In this document: piece after piece, positions 1-5,450 of the stretch
Layout: the number at the start of each line of letters is the position of its first letter
Position numbering within the stretch: position 1 is the first letter of the stretch
Assembly: GCA_002495945.1 (NCBI GenBank)
Contig: DAHU01000012.1
Coordinates: 1-5,450 of the forward strand
Direction: 5' to 3'
Source: Euryarchaeota archaeon UBA13
GTDB lineage: Archaea; Thermoplasmatota; Poseidoniia; Poseidoniales; Poseidoniaceae
DNA: 5,450 nt
The notes under the pieces: generated by a model
What the model saw: only the letters and a program-made list of their open reading frames with translations
Told to the model about the DNA's origin: nothing
The model's database searches: none
Made by a program: the position numbers and the translations under genes

Positions 1-1433
1 AACTGCTCTAATTCACTACCGGCCATTGGCGGCATGCCTTCTCTTGCCCGTTGATCTTGTTTTACCGTGGTTAGAACATCTGCGGCTTGAGGACCCCCCA
101 TTACTGAAATACGACTATTTGGCCACATGAACAAGAATCTTGGGTCGTATGCTCTACCACACATTCCATAATTTCCAGCACCGTGAGAACCGCCGATAAT
201 AACGGTGAATTTTGGAACGTTAACGCAAGATACTGCGGTAACTAATTTAGCACCATCTTTAGCTATACCTCCAGCTTCGTATGCTTTACCAACCATGAAT
301 CCGGTAATGTTCTGCAGGAACACTAACGGTATTCCACGTTGTCCACATAGTTCAACGAAATGAGCCCCTTTCATCGACGATTCTGAGAATAATATGCCAT
401 TGTTTGCCACGATTCCCACCTTGTGCCCGTGGATATGAGCAAATCCGCAAACTAAGGTTGTACCATATCTTGATTTGAATTCATGAAATCTTGAACCATC
501 GACAATTCTAGCGATGATTTCCTTAATGTCAACCGGTGTTCGGTTATCGACTGGAATTAGGCCAAGCAAGTCCTCAATGTCGTGGGCAGGCTCTTCTGGA
601 GTGTCTCCTGCAGCGGGCGCCAACTCTCTGGGGCCTAAGTTTTCGACCACATTTCTTACCAACCTTAGCGCTTCAACTTCGTCTTCTGCATAATGGTCTG
701 CAACGCCGGACTGGGCGGTGTGAACATCTGCACCACCCAATTCCTCAGCGGTAACTTCCTCGCCAGTTGCCGCCTTAACCAATGGAGGCCCTGCAAGAAA
801 TATGGTGCCGTTCCCTTTGACAATGATTGACTCATCAGACATAGCAGGCACGTATGCGCCACCAGCCGTACATGAGCCCAAAACTGCGGCAATTTGCGCA
901 ATACCGTCCCCAGACATCCTCGCTTGATTTCGGAAAATCCTACCAAAATGAGTTATGTCAGGGAATACCTCATCCTGCATCGGTAAAAAAGCACCACCAG
1001 AATCCACAAGATAGATGCAGGGAAGATGATTTTCATGAGCTACGGTTTGAGCCCGTATGTGTTTCTTAACCGTCATTGGATAATATGAGCCACCCTTGAC
1101 CGTTGCATCATTAGCAACAAACAGACATTCTCTACCATGCACTAAGCCAACCCCAGTAACTATGCCAGCACTGTGAGCCCTGCCATCATATAGGCCATAG
1201 GCTGCAAGTGGCGATAATTCAAGGAAAGCAGTCCCCGGGTCGATAATTCGCTCAATTCTTTCTCGAGGCAATAATTTGTCTCGCCCTCGGTGTCTTTCAA
1301 CATATTTTCCGCCGCCACCATTGGAGGCGATATCTAAGCGCTCTCTCAACGTCGAAATTAATTCCGAGTTGTGTTCTTTCCGCTTTTGATACTCTGAATC
1401 TGCTCGATTCACCCGTGTCGGCAATCTGTCCAT
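1..1433 (-). CDS. mccB: Methylcrotonoyl-CoA carboxylase beta (carboxyltransferase) subunit, C-terminus cut by window edge
   Basis: This is the carboxyltransferase half of the biotin-dependent 3-methylcrotonyl-CoA carboxylase. It moves the carboxyl group from biotin to 3-methylcrotonyl-CoA, giving 3-methylglutaconyl-CoA in cytoplasmic leucine/isovalerate breakdown. I translated it by hand: 477 codons are present and the frame is still open at base 1. Full-length relatives are about 535-540 residues, so roughly 60 C-terminal residues are missing. Hallmarks closely match human MCCC2: VDSGGAFLP (143-151), [10 protein letters not shown] (156-165), [13 protein letters not shown] (186-198, first oxyanion-hole loop), [16 protein letters not shown] (212-227), ARIVDGSRF (308-316), [11 protein letters not shown] (372-382) and [12 protein letters not shown] (418-429, second oxyanion-hole region). 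The long run of MCC-type signatures favours MCC over propionyl- or acetyl-CoA carboxylase, although geranyl-CoA carboxylase is a close relative. The ATG at 1433 is preceded by GAGG with 6 bases spacing, and I see no better upstream in-frame start. The biotin carboxylase/biotin carrier partner is not in the window. Two normally conserved positions differ (His417, Pro448). Confidence 0.93.
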   Translation of the reverse strand, partial: MDRLPTRVNRADSEYQKRKEHNSELISTLRERLDIASNGGGGKYVERHRGRDKLLPRERIERIIDPGTAFLELSPLAAYGLYDGRAHSAGIVTGVGLVHGRECLFVANDATVKGGSYYPMTVKKHIRAQTVAHENHLPCIYLVDSGGAFLPMQDEVFPDITHFGRIFRNQARMSGDGIAQIAAVLGSCTAGGAYVPAMSDESIIVKGNGTIFLAGPPLVKAATGEEVTAEELGGADVHTAQSGVADHYAEDEVEALRLVRNVVENLGPRELAPAAGDTPEEPAHDIEDLLGLIPVDNRTPVDIKEIIARIVDGSRFHEFKSRYGTTLVCGFAHIHGHKVGIVANNGILFSESSMKGAHFVELCGQRGIPLVFLQNITGFMVGKAYEAGGIAKDGAKLVTAVSCVNVPKFTVIIGGSHGAGNYGMCGRAYDPRFLFMWPNSRISVMGGPQAADVLTTVKQDQRAREGMPPMAGSELEQ

Positions 1434-1437
1434 AGTA

Positions 1438-1443
1438 CCCCTC
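1438..1443 (-). promoter_or_regulatory. Ribosome binding site of mccB
   Basis: The minus strand reads GAGGGG just before the ATG at 1433. Its GAGG core lies 6 bases from the start codon and can pair with the 3' end of 16S rRNA. This supports the chosen start of the carboxylase beta subunit. Confidence 0.55.
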
Positions 1444-1457
1444 GTAACAAGGCAAGA

Positions 1458-1484
1458 GGACTCGACATTTAACGATTCAAGTCC
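1458..1484 (-). other. Inverted repeat (possible RNA hairpin) between the DUF63 gene and mccB
   Basis: On the minus strand GGACTTGA (1484-1477) can pair with TCGAGTCC (1465-1458) through 8 pairs, one of them G-U, around an 11-base loop. It begins 5 bases after the DUF63 stop codon and ends 24 bases before the mccB start. A moderately T-rich stretch follows, but no clean run of T. It could be a weak terminator, an RNA-processing or stability element, or chance. The loop contains GTTAAATG, which is weakly TATA-like. Only the base pairing is seen; any function is inference. Confidence 0.3.
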
Positions 1485-1489
1485 CACCG

Positions 1490-2896
1490 TCACACATCGA
1501 GAGTCAGACGGCCAATATCGCGCAACCCCGGAGCCAATCCAACTATCAATACGGCCAATACAATCAGCATGCGCATGTGTATTTGACGTCGTTCAACTCG
1601 CATTTCAACGAATAACCAGACTATTGCTGCGACGAGACAGGCTTTGACGATAGCGAATAGCCATGCGCCAGGTGGATTACTTGATTCCATGATAGGATCA
1701 ATACCCATTGAGTCAGCAAGCCCAATACCAAACTGAATTACTGCGTCGCTGACGGGGTGCTTTTCACCATAGCCGAATAGATCAATTCCAACCATTGTGG
1801 CAAATCCGTCACATAATTGGCCAAAGACCATTGCCAAAACCATTGGATTTGCCATTAATGCTTTGCGAGATAATTGCTCAACTGGGTGTTGATTTACCTT
1901 ATCACCTGCATCTTCCCAGGCTTTTAGAGTGACGCCGCTGGGGAGTACTCCTGGTTCATAATCGGTTAGCTTCATGTGTCGTGCATCGTCTTTACCATAT
2001 CGGTATAGGTAATAACAGACAATTGCAGGCAGTCCTAGAACGATGATGGCTGGCCATAATGGTTGAGATTCAACGATTCTTCCACTCTCTTGTTCCCATG
2101 GTGAAGCAATAAATTGGAACCAATGGAACAACCCAAGCACAGAGGCTGAACTGCCAAATGCCACAAGTCCTCTGGTAATAGCCGGCCACGCCGCAGTTCG
2201 GACGAGAATTGAAAACAAGCAGTATAGGGCAATCGGGAAACTAAGCATTACCCAAAGTTTGTCCATATTCGGATGAGAAGCATAACTAGGCTGGTAGAGT
2301 ATGCTCCAGTGCAAAAATAGTAACAAGCCGAGAATTACAAATAATACAGTTCTGCTTTTAGCTCGGTCATCATCGTCATTCGAGCCGTCCCATTTGCTGG
2401 CTAATTTATGAGAAACAAATGCCGTCAAAATAAGCCACAGCGCTAAGTGGAGATGAATAATTGGAGAAATTAGCAGCCAGTCAAGGTCTGAATTGAAGAA
2501 ATCAGAATCCTCCAACACCCGTAAAACCGGCGCGAGAATTACCCATGCAATCAAAGCATACATCATTCGGTCATCCGCAGGTAAACGCATCTTGCGAAAT
2601 ACTGCTTGTAATATTACAACGCACAGAAGCACTGTTGTAGCATACAGTGCAGTATTCTCTGGAGAATAACCAGCATCACCGGCTGAACCAGCATCCTTCA
2701 TGATGGGGTCCCAGACTATCGGTTTCAAGCCATCAGTCCAAAAAACATCATTGACAAAGATGAGCCCAAAAGAAACCACGGTTAATACTGCAACCGCAAA
2801 CCAAATTGCGACTTTTTCCAATGGTGAATAAAGGGTTGAATGTAATGACTTAGGTTCATCGTCAAACAGCGCTTCTATTTCGGCTGCTGTTACCAT
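1490..2896 (-). CDS. DUF63 family archaeal integral membrane protein, enlarged form
   Basis: This is a 468-residue polytopic membrane protein of unknown function. It matches the DUF63 family (an archaeal membrane family) at characteristic places: WDPIMKD (62-68) followed by NTALYA (81-86), a second conserved block RVLEDS (126-131), [18 protein letters not shown] (363-380), and the C-terminal [12 protein letters not shown] (453-464). About 10-12 hydrophobic segments can be seen, near 29-49, 82-101, 110-127, 141-163, 183-202, 213-232, 240-263, 280-298, 351-371, 409-430 and 441-456. Charged residues in conserved blocks (R126, E129, D130, E378, H380, R459, D460, R463) are the likely functional positions. 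From memory, typical family members are about 260-310 residues; the excess here lies mainly between residues 165 and 345. That region holds about four extra hydrophobic segments plus a soluble stretch at 300-345. There is no signal peptide; the N-terminus is short and acidic. The family is confident, the function is unknown. Confidence 0.82.
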   Translation of the reverse strand: MVTAAEIEALFDDEPKSLHSTLYSPLEKVAIWFAVAVLTVVSFGLIFVNDVFWTDGLKPIVWDPIMKDAGSAGDAGYSPENTALYATTVLLCVVILQAVFRKMRLPADDRMMYALIAWVILAPVLRVLEDSDFFNSDLDWLLISPIIHLHLALWLILTAFVSHKLASKWDGSNDDDDRAKSRTVLFVILGLLLFLHWSILYQPSYASHPNMDKLWVMLSFPIALYCLFSILVRTAAWPAITRGLVAFGSSASVLGLFHWFQFIASPWEQESGRIVESQPLWPAIIVLGLPAIVCYYLYRYGKDDARHMKLTDYEPGVLPSGVTLKAWEDAGDKVNQHPVEQLSRKALMANPMVLAMVFGQLCDGFATMVGIDLFGYGEKHPVSDAVIQFGIGLADSMGIDPIMESSNPPGAWLFAIVKACLVAAIVWLFVEMRVERRQIHMRMLIVLAVLIVGLAPGLRDIGRLTLDV

Positions 2897-2917
2897 GGTT
2901 TACACCACCAAACCATG
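2894..2917 (-). promoter_or_regulatory. Inverted repeat containing the DUF63 start codon, with an SD-like loop
   Basis: A perfect 8-bp inverted repeat, CATGGTTT (2894-2901) and AAACCATG (2910-2917), flanks an 8-base loop. In the mRNA, the DUF63 AUG (2896-2894) lies in the 3' arm. The loop reads GGTGGTGT, a poor Shine-Dalgarno (one mismatch to GGAGG) at ordinary spacing from the AUG. If folded, the stem would hide the start codon while exposing the ribosome-binding stretch. The repeat is directly visible. Translational control is inference, and one such repeat per window is about what chance would give. Confidence 0.3.
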
Positions 2918-2951
2918 ATAGATGAATATTAGGTTGGTCAGATGAGGCAAA

Positions 2952-3785
2952 TTACTCTTCTTCACCGTCTTGTAGTCGAGCAATTAATTCGGCTTTCTTG
3001 CCGCCAACAGGCAGCCCTTTGGCCTTCAAACGCTCCTTCAAGTCGCTTACTGAAAGTTTGGTCAAATCCTCTACTTCATCGCCTTCATCATCATCTAAGT
3101 CAGGAATTACCCTTGGCTCGTGAACTTCGACAAAAGAGACTTTACCGCATTCAACGGCATCTCTGATTAGTGTAACCAATCTAAACTTCAGCATTGCTGC
3201 ATTAGTATCGAAGAGCATGGCTTGTGGCAGAATAATTGACAAATCATCACCCTTGAACGAAACTTCGAAACCAGAATGTCCGGAGTTTGATTCTAATAGA
3301 CCCATAACCTTGTCTTCTTTGCCCTTAACTTCCTTGACCACGGTAAAGACATACTTCAGCGTCTTCCCTGCCATAGGGTGGTTATAATCGATTCTTGCTC
3401 TACCTGCTGCGAGGTAGGATAGGTAGCCTTGTCGACCATTAATATTGACTGGCGCTCCAAGGTATAATGAATTGGGATCTTGAACTGCTCTGCGTAGCTT
3501 ATCGATACTGATAGTTTCGACTAGAGTGGCGTCTTTTTCGCCGTATGCGTCTGCTGGAGCAATCTCTACATTGACTTCTTTGCCAACCTTAGCATCCTTC
3601 AATGCCGCTTCAAATCCAGCGATTAGGTTACCGTTTCCAACAACACAAACCATTGGAGAGTATGTCCTGCCCTCTTGATGCATTTCATGCTCTTTGGCTA
3701 TCTCCTCTCTTGTTGTTTCAATCAAGTCACCAGTTTCTCCGCTGAATAAGTCGTAATCGACATGAATTATTGCTCCATCTTCCAT
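2952..3785 (-). CDS. Long archaeal FKBP-type peptidyl-prolyl cis-trans isomerase (SlyD/FKBP26-like) with C-terminal SAP domain
   Basis: This is a predicted cytoplasmic prolyl isomerase and folding chaperone of 277 residues with no signal peptide. The FKBP fold is split in the SlyD manner. Residues 1-85 hold strand VDYDLF (9-14), VVGNGNLIAGFEAAL (48-62) and DAYGEKD (79-85). Residues about 86-130 form the inserted IF chaperone domain. The fold resumes with DYNHPMAGKTLKYVFTVV (133-150), equivalent to the GNHMLAGQNLKF strand of E. coli SlyD. Residues about 160-222 look like the extra C-terminal domain of long archaeal FKBPs such as M. jannaschii FKBP26, where it has been linked to dimerisation. 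An acidic linker (229-240) leads to a SAP-like helix-turn-helix (242-272; LSVSDLKERLKAKGLPVGG, 244-262, then KKAELIARL, 263-271), a motif usually tied to DNA or RNA binding. Unlike E. coli SlyD there is no His/Cys-rich metal-binding tail. The start is fixed by an excellent Shine-Dalgarno. The FKBP call is firm; nucleic-acid binding is inference. Confidence 0.92.
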   Translation of the reverse strand: MEDGAIIHVDYDLFSGETGDLIETTREEIAKEHEMHQEGRTYSPMVCVVGNGNLIAGFEAALKDAKVGKEVNVEIAPADAYGEKDATLVETISIDKLRRAVQDPNSLYLGAPVNINGRQGYLSYLAAGRARIDYNHPMAGKTLKYVFTVVKEVKGKEDKVMGLLESNSGHSGFEVSFKGDDLSIILPQAMLFDTNAAMLKFRLVTLIRDAVECGKVSFVEVHEPRVIPDLDDDEGDEVEDLTKLSVSDLKERLKAKGLPVGGKKAELIARLQDGEEE

Positions 3786-3790
3786 GATAT

Positions 3791-3799
3791 ATCCTCCTT
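3791..3799 (-). promoter_or_regulatory. Strong Shine-Dalgarno of the FKBP-SAP gene
   Basis: The minus strand reads AAGGAGGAT six to seven bases before the ATG at 3785, a near-perfect complement of the 16S rRNA 3' end. It fixes the FKBP start and is clearly stronger than the sites before the DUF63 and mccB genes, so the FKBP may be the best translated of the four. Confidence 0.8.
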
Positions 3800-3842
3800 T
3801 AGGGACATTCGCCCGACTGACCTCCCCTTCATAATATCTCGG

Positions 3843-3854
3843 TTAAAAAGAAGA
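3843..3854 (-). promoter_or_regulatory. T-rich tract after the CcmF-like gene: possible archaeal terminator or TATA-like element
   Basis: Immediately after the stop codon of the CcmF-like gene the minus strand reads TCTTCTTTTTAA. Archaeal transcription commonly ends at U-rich runs, so this could terminate that gene. Its end, TTTTTAA, also resembles an archaeal TATA box about 60 bases before the FKBP start; initiation some 25 bases downstream would leave a leader of roughly 30 bases ending in the strong Shine-Dalgarno. I cannot tell the two roles apart, and both are weak calls. Confidence 0.3.
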
Positions 3855-5444
3855 TTATTCTTGTTCAGATAATTTGCCAATTTTGTTGGTCAGTTGCTTG
3901 TTTTTGTAGATTCCGCTATAAGTTACCCCCAACATTCCGAGCATCATTAAACACCAGCCAATCCACACCAGATGCGAACCAGGTAAATCATAGACAGTAA
4001 CCCTAACCAAATTAATTGAATCCAAGCCATCTGAAGAGGTTTGTTGCATCAGACCTTGAGCCTGCGTTCCATCAAATATGAAGACAATATCTCCTGACCA
4101 TCGAGATAAGACGTCAACTTCGGAACGTGCAGTCCCAGTTCGGTCAAATCTCAGCATACCCGGCTCGACAGTGCCGATCTCGGTGAATTCACCGTCGTTG
4201 TTTTCATACACCGTAATTTGTGCGCCAACAAATCCATCGCCCACCTCCAAATTGTTCTCAGTGGCTACCAGTTCGGTAAACTCAAAACCATAATCTCCGT
4301 CAATTATTATTTCATCCTTAACCAAGGTAATTCGATGGCTGGCATCGCCTCTATCAACCAGTACCGTGGTGGTAATATGGCCGATTAGCAACAATACTAA
4401 ACCAAGGTGGACGAGATGAGCATTAACAGGTATTCGGCGCCAAAATGATGTGTTGCCCGACTTTTTTATCTGGCTTCTTATCTCAAAGACCAACGGCCCA
4501 ACTACTACCAATAACATCGGGAACGAAATCCACGCAACCAAACCGCGGTCAATGTACTGCGAAAGGGAAGTGGATGAATCTCCACCCAGAGAATCCGAAT
4601 AAAATAACGCCATGAAAATAGAAAATGACACGATCGCAATAAGGCCAAAAACGGTGCTTTTCGGGTTAGAATTCCTCCTTGTGTAAATCAGCATAGCGGC
4701 ACCAAAGCCAAACAAAAACGGTGCGCCATACAACTCATGTGCATCGAAATTAATGGTATCGATACTTTCCAGCAGAATGACCAGTGTTAGCACAAGATAT
4801 AGACTAACCAACATGACAGAAGCCCATAATGCAACACGCTTCAGACGGCTTTTTGTTAGCCAATCAACCTTCGAACTTGCAGCCTCTTCCTCCGCCAAGA
4901 ACGGAGCAAGGAATACCAAAATAACAGTAGCAGCCATAATTACTTCAATCATACCGGACCAAGCGCCAGCCAAAGCTAGCATGATGCCCAAACTCGCCCA
5001 AATCCACTCACTTGATGCGTCCTCAGAATAGTACATTGGGGTGAAGATTATGATGAATAATAAAACAAAAAATGCCTGAGGAACCAGCCAGTAAAGCAGT
5101 ATTGGTAGCGCAATGACCGAAGGCAAAAATTTTCCTGAATAGTAACTCCAGCCCTTGGATTGTGACGTAATGATTGGGTTTGCTAACTTGTCATAACCGA
5201 CAAAACAAACGACCAATCCGATAATTGCAAGGTTTGGTATCCAGTGATACAAATCTGCACCAAATGGAATAGCCAAGGCGGCACCAATTGTCGGAATTAC
5301 TAGCATCAGAGCGGAATTCGGTGAGGCTTTTCCGTGATGAGAACGACGATTTAACATCAGCCACGAACCTATGAGAAGCAATATGAACATCAAATAAGTC
5401 ATGATTTCTACACCCGCAATTCCGTCACTCTTCAGTAGCATCAT
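3855..5444 (-). CDS. CcmF-like cytochrome c biogenesis membrane protein, 5' end uncertain at window edge
   Basis: This polytopic membrane protein resembles the C-terminal half of CcmF/CycK, which joins heme to apocytochrome c on the outer face of the membrane. The best alignment to E. coli CcmF starts near residue 205. It runs through GAPFLFGFGAAMLIY (240-254), the membrane helix AHLVHLGLVLLLIG (342-355), a beta-rich extracytoplasmic domain (about 363-488) with TEIGTVEP (421-428) and SEVDVLSRWSGDIVFIF (441-457), and a last helix HLVWIGWCLMMLGML (491-505), like the WIW helix that closes CcmF. His346 lies where CcmF has its transmembrane heme-b ligand in AHLG (His491 in E. coli), with an extra His343 one turn earlier. 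Residues 1-200 hold about six hydrophobic segments but no recognisable WWD motif (WGGWWFWDP in E. coli). The ATG pair at 5444/5441 is used provisionally: the frame remains open to base 5450, so the gene may start outside the window, or at Met15 (5402). No clear Shine-Dalgarno supports any of these starts. The CcmF relationship is likely but distant. Confidence 0.72.
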   Translation of the reverse strand: MMLLKSDGIAGVEIMTYLMFILLLIGSWLMLNRRSHHGKASPNSALMLVIPTIGAALAIPFGADLYHWIPNLAIIGLVVCFVGYDKLANPIITSQSKGWSYYSGKFLPSVIALPILLYWLVPQAFFVLLFIIIFTPMYYSEDASSEWIWASLGIMLALAGAWSGMIEVIMAATVILVFLAPFLAEEEAASSKVDWLTKSRLKRVALWASVMLVSLYLVLTLVILLESIDTINFDAHELYGAPFLFGFGAAMLIYTRRNSNPKSTVFGLIAIVSFSIFMALFYSDSLGGDSSTSLSQYIDRGLVAWISFPMLLVVVGPLVFEIRSQIKKSGNTSFWRRIPVNAHLVHLGLVLLLIGHITTTVLVDRGDASHRITLVKDEIIIDGDYGFEFTELVATENNLEVGDGFVGAQITVYENNDGEFTEIGTVEPGMLRFDRTGTARSEVDVLSRWSGDIVFIFDGTQAQGLMQQTSSDGLDSINLVRVTVYDLPGSHLVWIGWCLMMLGMLGVTYSGIYKNKQLTNKIGKLSEQE

Positions 5445-5450
5445 TCGAGA

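Noticed and set aside
536..1069. Open frames on both strands inside the carboxylase gene (536-754 plus, 665-946 minus, 854-1069 plus)
   Set aside because: They overlap a highly conserved MCC beta coding sequence in other frames, and their translations show no domain or credible composition. They are shadows.
2035..2232. Minus-strand open frame within the DUF63 gene
   Set aside because: It lies wholly inside the DUF63 frame, with no ribosome-binding site or protein family resemblance.
2942..3166. Plus-strand open frame opposite the SAP end of the FKBP gene
   Set aside because: It is antisense to a coding region with a clear domain match and good start signal, and its translation lacks any recognisable feature.
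3767..3832. A 21-codon open frame on the minus strand (ATG at 3832) running through the FKBP ribosome-binding site and overlapping its start
   Set aside because: It has no Shine-Dalgarno at its first ATG. A second in-frame ATG at 3808 is 12 bases from GGGGAGG, which is long spacing. The peptide has no recognisable character. It is probably a by-product of the purine-rich leader.
4078..5031. Plus-strand open frames opposite the CcmF-like gene (4078-4293, 4753-5031)
   Set aside because: They are antisense to a well-supported membrane-protein gene. Their Ser/Thr-rich translations are what antisense frames of such genes give.
1..5450. A defence island, mobile element, CRISPR array or structured RNA gene
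   Set aside because: All four long frames match metabolic, folding or membrane families. The three gaps are only 55-69 bases and hold no direct-repeat array, transposase, tRNA-like cloverleaf or attachment-site duplication that I can see.

Overview
The window most likely comes from a euryarchaeal genome. It reads like uncultivated marine Thermoplasmata-type archaea (Marine Group II / Poseidoniales), though that lineage call is an inference. The evidence is a DUF63 integral membrane protein (a family known essentially only from archaea), a long archaeal-type FKBP prolyl isomerase carrying a SAP domain, and short gaps with U-rich or TATA-like tracts. No rRNA, tRNA, CRISPR array, transposase, integrase or phage gene is visible. 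Base composition looks even across the window, so I see no sign of a recently transferred island.

All four genes lie on the minus strand and are read from the right edge to the left. The first (3855-5444) is a polytopic membrane protein whose C-terminal half resembles CcmF, the heme-handling component of cytochrome c maturation; its reading frame is still open at the right edge. After a 69-base gap with a T-rich tract and a strong Shine-Dalgarno comes a cytoplasmic SlyD/FKBP26-like peptidyl-prolyl isomerase with an acidic linker and a C-terminal SAP domain (2952-3785). After a 55-base gap comes an unusually long DUF63 membrane protein (1490-2896), whose start codon sits in a small inverted repeat. 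After a 56-base gap containing another inverted repeat comes the beta (carboxyltransferase) subunit of methylcrotonoyl-CoA carboxylase (1-1433), whose C-terminal ~60 residues lie beyond the left edge.

The genes may be partly co-transcribed, but they do not form one obvious pathway. The carboxylase belongs to leucine/isovalerate catabolism, the CcmF-like protein to respiratory cytochrome assembly, and the FKBP to protein folding. DUF63 has no established function. I do not see a clear undescribed multi-gene system. The points most worth a second look are the FKBP-SAP fusion, the CcmF-like protein with no recognisable WWD heme motif in view, and the enlarged DUF63 protein.
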